Shown: piece after piece, positions 1 through 5,213 of the stretch
Position numbering within the stretch: position 1 is the first letter of the stretch
Layout of the letters: every line of letters begins with the position of its first letter
Assembly (NCBI GenBank): GCA_002343395.1
Contig: DDSN01000109.1
Location: 1-7,122 of the forward strand
DNA length: 7,122 nt
Origin: Hyphomonadaceae bacterium UBA2389
Lineage (GTDB): Bacteria; Pseudomonadota; Alphaproteobacteria; Caulobacterales; Aquidulcibacteraceae
Direction: 5' to 3'
Notes under the pieces: model-generated
What the model was told of the DNA's origin: nothing
The model's database searches: none
The model's input: the letters and a program-made list of their open reading frames with translations, nothing else
Made by a program: the position numbers and the translations under genes

Positions 1-521
1 AGCCACATCAGGAACATGGTCCCGCCCGTGAGCGTGATCACAGTGGACGCAATAAAGAAGAGGCCTGGATTGATGGCGAGACCGCCGCCCTGCAGCCCCA
101 TGGCGATGCCGTAGGATTGGAAGAGCGCCAGCACCAAGGTCAGGTAGCGCGTATACTGGTTAAGCTGTTTACGCCCGACCTCGCCTTCCTTTTTCAGACG
201 TTCAAGCGAAGGGATCGACGTCGCAAGCATCTGCACGATGATTGACGCCGAAATGTAAGGCATCACGTTCAGGGCGAACACGGCCATGCGCTCCACGGCG
301 CCGCCCGAGAAGGTGTTGACCATGCCGAGGATGCCGCCCGCCTGGCTTTGAAACGCCTCGGCGAAACGGACCGGATCGATGCCGGGGATCGGAATGAAGG
401 TGCCGACGCGATAAACGATGAGCGCGATCAGGGTGTACCAGATGCGCTTTTGAAGGTCCGTCGCCTTCGCGAAGGCTTGAAAATTTATGTTGGCGGCAAG
501 TTGTTCTGCGGCTGAAGCCAT
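1..521 (-). CDS. secY: Protein translocase subunit SecY, N-terminal part (cut by window edge)
   Basis: SecY is the channel-forming inner-membrane subunit of the SecYEG translocon, which exports unfolded proteins and inserts membrane proteins. The first 173 residues are visible and the 3' end lies outside the window. Translation from the ATG at 521-519 gives a cytoplasmic N-terminus, then TM1 at about residues 27-46 with the family hallmark TFIPIPGID (41-49). A plug-like segment, GILGMVNTFSGG, follows at 63-74. TM2 is near 78-100 with MPYISAS, the cytoplasmic loop LERLKKEGE is at 106-114, TM3 is near 123-143, and TM4 (153-173) ends in GGTMFLMW. The reading frame is open to the edge. It follows rplO by 64 bases, the usual end of the spc operon. 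A GGAG at 534-537 is 12 bases from the start, a long spacing, so initiation may be weak or aided by RNA structure. Confidence 0.97.
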   Translation of the reverse strand, partial: MASAAEQLAANINFQAFAKATDLQKRIWYTLIALIVYRVGTFIPIPGIDPVRFAEAFQSQAGGILGMVNTFSGGAVERMAVFALNVMPYISASIIVQMLATSIPSLERLKKEGEVGRKQLNQYTRYLTLVLALFQSYGIAMGLQGGGLAINPGLFFIASTVITLTGGTMFLMW

Positions 522-546
522 GTGGGCGCGCTGCTCCGAATCCTGA

Positions 547-560
547 GCCGGCTAACCGGC
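547..560 (-). other. Short inverted repeat in the rplO-secY gap
   Basis: A perfect 5-bp GC stem (GCCGG/CCGGC) with a 4-base loop lies in the 64-base leader between rplO and secY, 9 bases upstream of the putative secY ribosome-binding GGAG. No T-run follows it on the transcribed strand, so it does not look like an intrinsic terminator. It could shape the secY leader or act in mRNA processing. With so short a stem in GC-rich DNA, chance is also possible. Confidence 0.35.
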
Positions 561-563
561 AAA

Positions 564-579
564 CCCTCCAACCGGAGAG
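564..579 (-). other. Hairpin just after the rplO stop codon
   Basis: Read on the minus strand, CTCTCC, loop GGTT, then GGAGGG can form a 6-bp stem with one G-T (G-U in RNA) pair. It begins 6 bases past the rplO TAA and is followed by only three T residues. It is therefore at best a weak attenuator and more likely a spacer or processing element between the ribosomal-protein genes and secY. A second small hairpin at 547-560 follows in tandem. Confidence 0.35.
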
Positions 580-585
580 CGAACG

Positions 586-1071
586 TTAGGTCGCTGCCGC
601 GTCCGCCGGAGGCGGATTGAGCAACGTGACCTTGCCGCCGGCTTTCTCCACAGCGGCCACCGCCGCCGCTGACGCGCCGGAAACAGTGATGCTCACTTTG
701 GATTTAAGCTCGCCGCGCGCAAGGAGGCGCACGCCATCTTTCTTCCGCCGCAAAACGCCGGCAGCCACCAGAGAATCCTCGGTGATTTCCGCCTTGGCGT
801 CGATCTTCTTGTTATCGATCGCGTTTTGAAGGCTCGAGAGATTGATCCAGGCCATGCGTTTTTGCGCTGGCGGCGAGAAGCCGCGTTTTGGCATGCGCAT
901 GTGCAGCGGCATCTGGCCGCCTTCAAAGCCGTTGATCGAAACGCCGCGGCGGGACTTCTGGCCCTTCACGCCGCGACCGCCGGTCTTGCCCTTGCCCGAG
1001 CCGACGCCGCGTCCGACGCGCATCAGCGTTTTCGTGGAGCCGGGATTATCGGCTAACTGGTTCAGTTTCAT
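586..1071 (-). CDS. rplO: 50S ribosomal protein L15
   Basis: L15 is a late-assembling 50S protein whose extended N-terminal arm threads through 23S rRNA. The 161-residue product has the typical glycine/lysine-rich N-terminal arm (MRVGRGVGSGKGKTGGRGVK, 17-36). The family segment SINGFEGGQMPLHMRMPKRGF follows at 45-65, and the compact C-terminal domain has VSGASAAAVAAVEKAGGKV at 130-148. It ends in a short NPPPADAAAT tail. Bacterial L15 is usually about 145-160 residues, so the length is normal. The start at 1071 fits the family beginning MKLN.L.DNPG and has a GGAG at 1082-1085, 10 bases upstream. It lies 31 bases after rpmD and 64 bases before secY, the usual spc order. Confidence 0.98.
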   Translation of the reverse strand: MKLNQLADNPGSTKTLMRVGRGVGSGKGKTGGRGVKGQKSRRGVSINGFEGGQMPLHMRMPKRGFSPPAQKRMAWINLSSLQNAIDNKKIDAKAEITEDSLVAAGVLRRKKDGVRLLARGELKSKVSITVSGASAAAVAAVEKAGGKVTLLNPPPADAAAT

Positions 1072-1087
1072 AGTACGTCAACTCCGA

Positions 1088-1100
1088 CGGGCGAGGCCCG
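1088..1100 (-). other. Short hairpin after the rpmD stop codon
   Basis: A 5-bp perfect stem, CGGGC and GCCCG around a 3-base loop, starts 2 bases past the rpmD TAA and fills part of the 31-base gap before rplO. No T-run follows. It ends 2 bases before the GGAG used by rplO, so it could affect ribosome access to rplO or block re-initiation from rpmD. Chance formation in GC-rich DNA is a fair alternative. Confidence 0.35.
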
Positions 1101-1102
1101 CC

Positions 1103-1285
1103 TTATTTCACGACTTCGACGAGGTGGCCAACCTTGCGGATCATGCCCTGTATCGAGGGCGTGTCCTCAAGCTCCACCACTTGGTTGGCGCGCTTCAGGC
1201 CAAGGCCCAAAAGCGTCGCACGCTGATCGCCTTCGCGGCGAATAGGGCTGCCGACGCGGCGCACCGTGATCTTTTTCTTCGCCAT
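1103..1285 (-). CDS. rpmD: 50S ribosomal protein L30
   Basis: L30 is a small non-essential-type 50S protein near the central protuberance side of 23S rRNA. Its 60 residues match the compact bacterial form: ITVRRVGSPIRR (6-17), then LLGLGLKRANQVVELEDTPS (25-44) and the terminal MIRKVGHLVEVV (48-59), which are the usual beta-alpha-beta-alpha-beta elements. The start at 1285 is supported by GGAGGG at 1293-1298, 7 bases upstream and spanning the end of rpsE. Only 3 bases separate the rpsE stop from this ATG, so coupled translation is likely. The position between rpsE and rplO is canonical. Confidence 0.97.
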   Translation of the reverse strand: MAKKKITVRRVGSPIRREGDQRATLLGLGLKRANQVVELEDTPSIQGMIRKVGHLVEVVK

Positions 1286-1288
1286 ATC

Positions 1289-1954
1289 TTAGCCCTCCGC
1301 TGGAACGTCGCCGAGGCTCGCGCCGTCCTTGCGGCGGCCCACCAGCTCAGCCACCTTCAACCCGCGCCGATTGGCGACCTGACGCGGCGAGGTTTGCGAT
1401 TTGAGCGCGTCGAATGTCGCGCGCACCATGTTGTAGGGGTTCGACGAGCCCTTCGATTTCGCCACCACATCGGAGACGCCCAGCACCTCCAACACCGCCC
1501 GCATCGGACCGCCCGCGATCAGGCCCGTGCCCGCCGGCGCGGCGCGCAGCATGACCTTGCCCGCACCCCACCGGCCTTGACCGTCGTGATGCAAGGTGCG
1601 CCCCTCGCGCAACGGCACGCGCAGCAGCGTCTTCTTGGCTTCGTCGGTGGCCTTGCGGATCGCCTCTGGCACTTCACGCGCCTTGCCGTGACCGAACCCA
1701 ACACGCCCCTTCTTGTCGCCAACCACGACCAGGGCGGCGAAGCCGAAATTCTTACCGCCCTTTACGACCTTGGCGACGCGATTGATGGCGACAAGCTTGT
1801 CGATCAACTCGCCTTCCGCGCGCTCTTCAGCTTGCGGTTCGCGTTGGCGCCGCGGGCGATCGCCGCCACCGCCGCCGCCGCGCCGTGGGCCGCCACGACC
1901 GCGCCGGGGCTGCTCGGTTTGCTCCGCGCCTGGGCCTGCTGTTACGTCCGACAT
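1289..1954 (-). CDS. rpsE: 30S ribosomal protein S5 with Arg/Gly-rich N-terminal extension
   Basis: S5 helps form the mRNA entry channel of the 30S subunit and influences decoding accuracy. The product is 221 residues against 167 in E. coli. The extra length is mainly an N-terminal tail (1-47) with an Arg/Gly-rich stretch at 17-38 and six consecutive Gly codons at 1862-1879. The S5 core begins near ELIDKLVAINRVAKVVKGG (49-67). The VKGGKNFGF loop (64-72) corresponds to the region where spectinomycin-resistance changes occur in E. coli, and it looks unaltered. The C-terminal domain has GTGLIAGGPMRAVLEVLGV (142-160) and SNPYNMVRATFDAL (171-184). The start at 1954 has an AAGGAAG at 1960-1966, 5 bases upstream and overlapping the rplR stop. 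Starting further downstream would remove the tail but lacks comparable support, and an N-terminal tail on S5 is known in alphaproteobacteria. Confidence 0.97.
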   Translation of the reverse strand: MSDVTAGPGAEQTEQPRRGRGGPRRGGGGGGDRPRRQREPQAEERAEGELIDKLVAINRVAKVVKGGKNFGFAALVVVGDKKGRVGFGHGKAREVPEAIRKATDEAKKTLLRVPLREGRTLHHDGQGRWGAGKVMLRAAPAGTGLIAGGPMRAVLEVLGVSDVVAKSKGSSNPYNMVRATFDALKSQTSPRQVANRRGLKVAELVGRRKDGASLGDVPAEG

Positions 1955-1964
1955 GCGTGCTTCC

Positions 1965-2330
1965 TTAGAACTCGAGCCCGCCCTCGCGGGCGGCGTCGGC
2001 GAGGGCTTTCACCCGGCCATGGAAAACATAGCGGCCACGATCAAACACGACCCGCTTCTGGCCTTTCGCCAGCGCGCGCTCGGCGATGAGGCGGCCCACC
2101 TCGGCGGCGCCAGTCTTGTCCGAACTCTTCTTGCCGGACTTCTTGAACGACTCGTCGAGGGTCGACGCCGAAGCGATGGTGACGCCCCGGGCATCGTCGA
2201 TGACTTGCGCGGAAATGTGCTTCAAGGAGCGAAACACGGAGAGACGCAAGCGCCCTTCTCCGGCCAATTTCTTGATCCGGGTCCGAGTGCGCTGCGCACG
2301 GCGTTGGGTGGAATCGAGTTTGCGCGGCAT
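1965..2330 (-). CDS. rplR: 50S ribosomal protein L18
   Basis: L18 binds 5S rRNA and, with L5, anchors it to the central protuberance of the 50S subunit. The 121-residue product has the basic N-terminal arm (STQRRAQRTRTRIKKLA, 7-23). The core follows: RLRLSVFRSLKHISAQVIDD (27-46), GVTIASASTLD (49-59), and the family C-terminus VVFDRGRYVFHGRVKALADAAREGGL (94-119). Length is normal (117 in E. coli). The start at 2330 lies 5 bases after the rplF TAA. The bases between hold no good Shine-Dalgarno motif and the nearest GAAGG is too far upstream, so translation probably depends on ribosomes arriving from rplF. Confidence 0.98.
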   Translation of the reverse strand: MPRKLDSTQRRAQRTRTRIKKLAGEGRLRLSVFRSLKHISAQVIDDARGVTIASASTLDESFKKSGKKSSDKTGAAEVGRLIAERALAKGQKRVVFDRGRYVFHGRVKALADAAREGGLEF

Positions 2331-2335
2331 GGGGC

Positions 2336-2869
2336 TTACTTCTTCTTGCCTTCCTTGCGGCGAATGTATTCGCCGGCATAGCGCACGCCTTTGCCCTTAT
2401 AAGGCTCGGGCGGACGATACGAACGGATTTCAGCGGCGACCTGCCCGACGACTTGCGGATCGATGCCGCTCACCTTGATTTCCGTGGGCTTCGGCGTCGC
2501 CAGCGTCACACCTTCGGGCGGTTGGTAGACGATCTCGTGGCTGTAGCCGAGCTGCATTTGCAGGTTCTTGCCCTGCATCGCGGCGCGATAACCAACGCCC
2601 GTCATCTCAAGGTTTTTCTCGAACCCTTGCGTGACGCCCTTGACGTTGTTCGCCAACACGGCCCGCGTCGTGCCCCAGAGAGCGCGCGCGCGCGGGGTTT
2701 CGTGACGCGGCTTCACCGCGATCGCGCCATCAGCAAATGAAACTTCCACGTCGTCATGCGCACGGAAGCTCAAGGCGCCTTTGGGGCCTTTCACGCTGAC
2801 GTCCTGGCCTTTCACGGTCACGGTGACGCCTTGCGGCGCGGGGATCGGTTTTTTTCCGAGGCGTGACAT
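2336..2869 (-). CDS. rplF: 50S ribosomal protein L6
   Basis: L6 sits near the GTPase-associated region and sarcin-ricin loop of the 50S subunit. Its 177 residues, the same length class as E. coli L6, show two repeated beta-rich domains. The N-terminal one begins MSRLGKKPIPAPQGV and contains VKGPKGALS (26-34). The second contains the family signature PEPYKGKGVRY at 154-164, followed by AGEYIRRKEGKKK. The start at 2869 shares one base with the rpsH stop (TAATG) and has GAGG at 2877-2880, 7 bases upstream, so translation is likely coupled to rpsH. A run of seven A residues in codons 5-7 encodes the conserved Lys-Lys. An alternating GC tract at 2682-2694 lies inside the gene. Confidence 0.98.
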   Translation of the reverse strand: MSRLGKKPIPAPQGVTVTVKGQDVSVKGPKGALSFRAHDDVEVSFADGAIAVKPRHETPRARALWGTTRAVLANNVKGVTQGFEKNLEMTGVGYRAAMQGKNLQMQLGYSHEIVYQPPEGVTLATPKPTEIKVSGIDPQVVGQVAAEIRSYRPPEPYKGKGVRYAGEYIRRKEGKKK

Positions 2870-3264
2870 TAGTAAACCTCGCAGAGGATTTCGCCGCCGA
2901 CGTTCGCGTCACGCGCGGCGGCGTCGCTCATCACGCCCTTTGGCGTCGACAGAATCGAAATGCCGAGGCCATTTCGAACCAGGCGTAGGTCCTTGATCGA
3001 CGAGTAGACGCGACGGCCTGGCTTGGACACGCGCTGTATTTCGTGGATCGCGGGCGATCCTTCGAAATACTTGAGTTCGATCTCGAGTTCCTTGTGCGTC
3101 CCGGTTTGAACTTCCCGGAAATCACGGATGTAGCCTTCGTCCTTAAGCACGTTCAGCACGCGCACGCGCAGGGTTGACGCGGGCGAGAGCACTTTCGAGC
3201 GCCCGCGCAGTTGCGCGTTGCGAATACGGGTGATCAGGTCGCCGACGGGATCGTTGAGGTTCAT
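2869..3264 (-). CDS. rpsH: 30S ribosomal protein S8
   Basis: S8 is a primary binder of the central domain of 16S rRNA. In E. coli it also represses the spc operon by binding its mRNA near the rplE start. The 131-residue product starts with the typical DPVGDLITRIRNAQ (5-18). It carries the family signature in NGLGISILSTPKGVMSDAAA (98-117), followed by NVGGEILCEVY, the usual C-terminus. The start at 3264 has GAGGG at 3272-3276, 7 bases upstream and overlapping the rpsN stop. The gap to rpsN is 10 bases. The stop codon overlaps the rplF start by one base. The rRNA-binding C-terminal loop looks intact, so autoregulation is possible, although no matching mRNA site is obvious. Confidence 0.98.
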   Translation of the reverse strand: MNLNDPVGDLITRIRNAQLRGRSKVLSPASTLRVRVLNVLKDEGYIRDFREVQTGTHKELEIELKYFEGSPAIHEIQRVSKPGRRVYSSIKDLRLVRNGLGISILSTPKGVMSDAAARDANVGGEILCEVY

Positions 3265-3274
3265 GGGATCGCCC

Positions 3275-3580
3275 TCACCAGCTCGACTTGACCATGCCGG
3301 GGATCTGGCCCTTGGAAGCCAAATCCCGCAGCGCGATACGCGACATCTTCAGCTTGCGGTAGAACGCGCGCGGGCGTCCCGTCAGCTCGCAACGGTTGCG
3401 AATGCGGGTCGCCGACGAGTTGCGCGGCAATTGCGCGAGCTTGAGGCGCGCGGCGAAACGTTCTTCCAGGGGAAGCGCCTCGTTCAACGCGGTCGCGCGC
3501 AATTTGGCGCGACGCGCGGCGTATTGCTTCGCCAGGCGTTCGCGCTTCTTGTTGCGTTCGATTGAGCTTGTCTTCGCCAT
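3275..3580 (-). CDS. rpsN: 30S ribosomal protein S14, zinc-independent form
   Basis: S14 is a late-assembling protein of the 30S head, near S3 and S10. The 101-residue product is the long bacterial form. It has the basic N-terminal helix (SIERNKKRERLAKQYAARRA), LPLEERFAARLKLAQLPRNSS (36-56), and the signature RNRCELTGRPRAFYRKLKMS (61-80) ending in GQIPGMVKSSW. Only one cysteine (C64) is present and there are no CxxC pairs, so this is the C-minus, zinc-free type. The start at 3580 matches the family MAK start and has GGGAG at 3592-3596, 11 bases upstream. A 48-base gap containing an 18-base palindrome separates it from rplE, while only 10 bases separate it from rpsH. Confidence 0.98.
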   Translation of the reverse strand: MAKTSSIERNKKRERLAKQYAARRAKLRATALNEALPLEERFAARLKLAQLPRNSSATRIRNRCELTGRPRAFYRKLKMSRIALRDLASKGQIPGMVKSSW

Positions 3581-3612
3581 ACTTTCATTTTCTCCCGATG
3601 CGTTCTGGGGTG

Positions 3613-3630
3613 GATCGGCGTGCGCCGATC
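3613..3630 (-). other. 18-base perfect palindrome at the end of rplE
   Basis: The sequence GATCGGCGTGCGCCGATC is an inverted repeat with 8-base arms around a 2-base centre; as RNA, a 7-bp stem with a 4-base loop is realistic. On the minus strand it overlaps the second and third bases of the rplE TGA and opens the 48-base gap before rpsN. A C-rich stretch, not a T-run, follows it, so an intrinsic terminator is unlikely. It may mark an RNA-processing or regulatory site. A DNA-binding operator cannot be excluded, but its place inside an operon argues against one. It lacks the bulged internal loop of known S8-binding sites. Confidence 0.5.
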
Positions 3631-4273
3631 AGTTCCGGAACGGGAAATCGAACTCTTTCAACAGAGCCTTGGCTTCAGCGTCGGTGCGCGCAGTGGTGCA
3701 GACGACGATGTCCATGCCCCAAATCTGATCAATCTGGTCGTAATTGATTTCCGGGAACACGATGTGTTCCTTGATGCCCATGGCGTAGTTGCCGCGGCCA
3801 TCGAAGCTCTTGCCGTTCAGGCCGCGGAAATCCTTCACCCGGGGCAACGCGATCGTGATCAGACGATCGAGAAACTCGTACATCTGATCCTTGCGCAGCG
3901 TCACCTTGGCGCCAATGTTCATGCCCTCGCGCAGCTTGAACGCGGCGATCGACTTGCGCGCCTTGGTCATGACCGGCTTTTGGCCCGCGATCGCGGTCAG
4001 CGCCTCGACGGCGGACGTAAGCTTCTTGGAATCCTGCGTCGCCTCGCCAACGCCCATGTTGATCACGATCTTTTCAAGACGCGGGATCTGCATCTCGTTC
4101 GTGTAGTTGAACTGATCCTTGAGGCGTCCCTTGATGTCGCTCTTGTAGCGAACCTTGAGGCGCGGCTCGTAATCGGCCGGCTTTGGCGCACGCGGGCGCG
4201 CGGGCGCGGCTTCCTTGGCCTTCTTCTCGCCCTTGGCCTTGGCTTCCGCCTTTTGTTTCGGGGCGTCAGACAT
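3629..4273 (-). CDS. rplE: 50S ribosomal protein L5 with Lys/Ala-rich N-terminal extension
   Basis: L5 binds 5S rRNA and forms part of the central protuberance, contacting the P-site tRNA. The protein from the ATG at 4273 is 214 residues against 179 in E. coli. The extra ~35 residues are an N-terminal Lys/Ala/Pro-rich low-complexity tail (about 4-33). The core then shows QFNYTNEMQIPRLEKIVINM (54-73) with GVGEA, GQKPVMTKARKS (97-108), and FRGLNGKSFDGRGNYAMGIKE (149-169). It ends in EFDFPFRN. This start is chosen because AGGAG (4283-4287) lies 9 bases upstream; the frame stays open for 38 more codons, but those read as a shadow of rplX. The gene overlaps rplX by 8 bases, so translation is probably coupled. 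A Met after the tail could be an alternative, but no in-frame ATG precedes core residue M61. Confidence 0.96.
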   Translation of the reverse strand: MSDAPKQKAEAKAKGEKKAKEAAPARPRAPKPADYEPRLKVRYKSDIKGRLKDQFNYTNEMQIPRLEKIVINMGVGEATQDSKKLTSAVEALTAIAGQKPVMTKARKSIAAFKLREGMNIGAKVTLRKDQMYEFLDRLITIALPRVKDFRGLNGKSFDGRGNYAMGIKEHIVFPEINYDQIDQIWGMDIVVCTTARTDAEAKALLKEFDFPFRN

Positions 4274-4595
4274 CGATCTGCACTCCTGAACCCTTCGCAA
4301 CGCGCACCTTGCGGCGTTGGGCGCCCTCGCCCACGACCTTGAACCCGATGCGCGTCGGCTTGCCCGTCTTTGGATCGCGGACAGCAACGTTTGAAATGTG
4401 TAGCGGCGCTTCCTTGGCGATGACGCCGCCTTGTGGGTGCTTCATGCTCGGCGACGTGTGACGCTTCACGAGGTTGACGCCTTCAACGACGACGCGCTCC
4501 TCCTTCGGCATCACCATCAGCACCTTACCGGTGCGGCCTTTGTCCTTGCCGGCGAGCACGACGACCGTGTCGTCCTTCTTGATGCGAGCGGCCAT
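4266..4595 (-). CDS. rplX: 50S ribosomal protein L24
   Basis: L24 is one of the two assembly initiators of the 50S subunit; it binds the 5' part of 23S rRNA and lies near the exit tunnel mouth. The 109-residue product has the KOW motif at about 5-32 (IKKDDTVVVLAGKDKGRTGK, 5-24). It continues with VEGVNLVKRHTSPS (37-50), QGGVIAKEAPLHISNVAV (55-72) and the GKPTRIGF segment (78-85), all typical. The frame is open 7 codons further upstream (to 4616), but that would overlap rplN. The ATG at 4595 has a strong GGAGGTG 7 bases upstream and gives the family start MAARIKKDD. It begins one base after the rplN stop and overlaps rplE by 8 bases. Confidence 0.98.
   Translation of the reverse strand: MAARIKKDDTVVVLAGKDKGRTGKVLMVMPKEERVVVEGVNLVKRHTSPSMKHPQGGVIAKEAPLHISNVAVRDPKTGKPTRIGFKVVGEGAQRRKVRVAKGSGVQIDV
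4283..4287 (-). promoter_or_regulatory. Ribosome-binding site of rplE
   Basis: AGGAG on the minus strand, inside the end of rplX, lies 9 bases before the ATG at 4273. It decides the rplE start within a frame that is open 114 bases further upstream, and so supports the extended L5 N-terminus. Confidence 0.7.
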
Positions 4596-4596
4596 G

Positions 4597-4965
4597 TTAG
4601 AGCACCTCCGGCGCAAGCGAGATGATCTTCATCTGGTTCTTGGCGCGCAATTCACGCGGAACCGGTCCGAAAATCCGCGTGCCGATCGGCTCGCCTTGAT
4701 TGTTGATCAGCACGGCGGCGTTCGAGTCGAACCGGATGGTCGAGCCGTCCTTACGCTTAATGTCCTTCGACACGCGCACGACGATCGCCTTACGCACATC
4801 GCCCTTCTTAACACGGCCGCGCGGCATCGCTTCCTTAACCGAAACGACGATGATGTCGCCCACCGTGGCGTAGCGGCGCTTTGAACCGCCGAGCACCTTG
4901 ATGCACATGACGCGCTTGGCGCCAGAGTTGTCGGCGACATCCAGGTTTGTTTGCATCTGGATCAT
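4597..4965 (-). CDS. rplN: 50S ribosomal protein L14
   Basis: L14 is a 50S protein at the subunit interface; it takes part in intersubunit bridges and is the docking site of the silencing factor RsfS. The 122-residue length is the same as in most bacteria. Landmarks are MIQMQTNLDVADNSGAKRVM (1-20), the beta-barrel core VGDIIVVSVKEAMPRG (35-50), and the signature around KAIVVRVSKDIKRKDGSTIRF (59-79) with NAAVLINNQGEPIGTRIFGPV (82-102). The start at 4965 has GGAG (4975-4978) 9 bases upstream. It is the first gene of the classical spc operon, yet only 4 bases separate it from rpsQ, leaving no room for a promoter in the gap. The rplX start follows after one base. Confidence 0.99.
   Translation of the reverse strand: MIQMQTNLDVADNSGAKRVMCIKVLGGSKRRYATVGDIIVVSVKEAMPRGRVKKGDVRKAIVVRVSKDIKRKDGSTIRFDSNAAVLINNQGEPIGTRIFGPVPRELRAKNQMKIISLAPEVL
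4603..4609 (-). promoter_or_regulatory. Ribosome-binding site of rplX
   Basis: GGAGGTG on the minus strand, within the last codons of rplN, lies 7 bases before the rplX ATG at 4595. It is among the strongest Shine-Dalgarno matches here and rules out the upstream in-frame ATG at 4616, which would lie 5' of it. Confidence 0.8.
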
Positions 4966-4969
4966 GACG

Positions 4970-5209
4970 TCATGCTCCGACGCGGCCGACCACTTCCCAG
5001 CGTTTCAGCTTGGACTTGGGCGGACATTCTTGAATGGTCACGACTTCGCCGGCCTTGTAGGCGTTGGCTTCGTCATGGGCGTGAAACTTCGCGGAACGGC
5101 GAACCGTCTTCTTCAAGAGCGGGTGCAGATAGGTGCGTTCCACCTGCACGACGACAGTCTTGTCGCCTTTGTCGCTCACGATCGTTCCCTGCATAATGCG
5201 GCGCGGCAT
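4970..5209 (-). CDS. rpsQ: 30S ribosomal protein S17
   Basis: S17 is a primary 16S rRNA-binding protein of the 30S body, important early in assembly. The 79-residue OB-fold product opens MPRRIMQGTIVSDKGDKTVV. It contains VERTYLHPLLKKTVRRSAKF (23-42), HAHDEANAYKAGEVV (43-57), and the family signature IQECPPKSKLKRWEVV (59-74). Length is close to E. coli (84). The start at 5209 matches the usual MP(K/R)R start and has GAAGG at 5219-5223, 9 bases upstream. The gene begins 4 bases after the rpmC stop and ends 4 bases before rplN. It is the last gene of the classical S10 operon. Confidence 0.98.
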   Translation of the reverse strand: MPRRIMQGTIVSDKGDKTVVVQVERTYLHPLLKKTVRRSAKFHAHDEANAYKAGEVVTIQECPPKSKLKRWEVVGRVGA

Positions 5210-5213
5210 CGGC

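Noticed and set aside
564..579. Intrinsic terminator between rplO and secY
   Set aside because: The stem is only 6 bp with one G-U pair and just three T residues follow; secY normally belongs to this operon.
842..2089. Long plus-strand open frame (415 codons) antisense to rplO, rpmD, rpsE and rplR
   Set aside because: It runs opposite four clearly identified ribosomal genes, its translation is Arg/Ala/His-rich with no recognisable family, and long antisense frames are expected from GC-rich codon bias.
2682..2694. Alternating GC tract of 13 bases, considered as a Z-DNA or regulatory element
   Set aside because: It lies in rplF and encodes ordinary L6 residues (PRARAL region); such tracts arise by chance in GC-rich coding DNA.
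2849..2855. Run of seven A residues (minus strand) at codons 5-7 of rplF as a possible programmed frameshift site
   Set aside because: It encodes the conserved Lys-Lys of the L6 N-terminus, the zero frame gives a full-length L6, and there is no evidence of a useful alternative product.
3275..3580. S14 lacking zinc ligands as a sign of gene replacement
   Set aside because: The C-minus 101-residue form is the usual proteobacterial S14 at this locus, so it is unremarkable.
3620..4342. Plus-strand open frame of 240 codons antisense to rplE
   Set aside because: It almost exactly mirrors rplE and its Leu/Asp/His/Arg-rich product has no recognisable motif; it is a shadow of the L5 codons.
4274..4387. 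Upstream extension of the rplE frame giving a 252-residue L5
   Set aside because: The extra 38 residues lie inside rplX and look like an out-of-frame reading of it; the ribosome-binding site at 4283-4287 points to the start at 4273.
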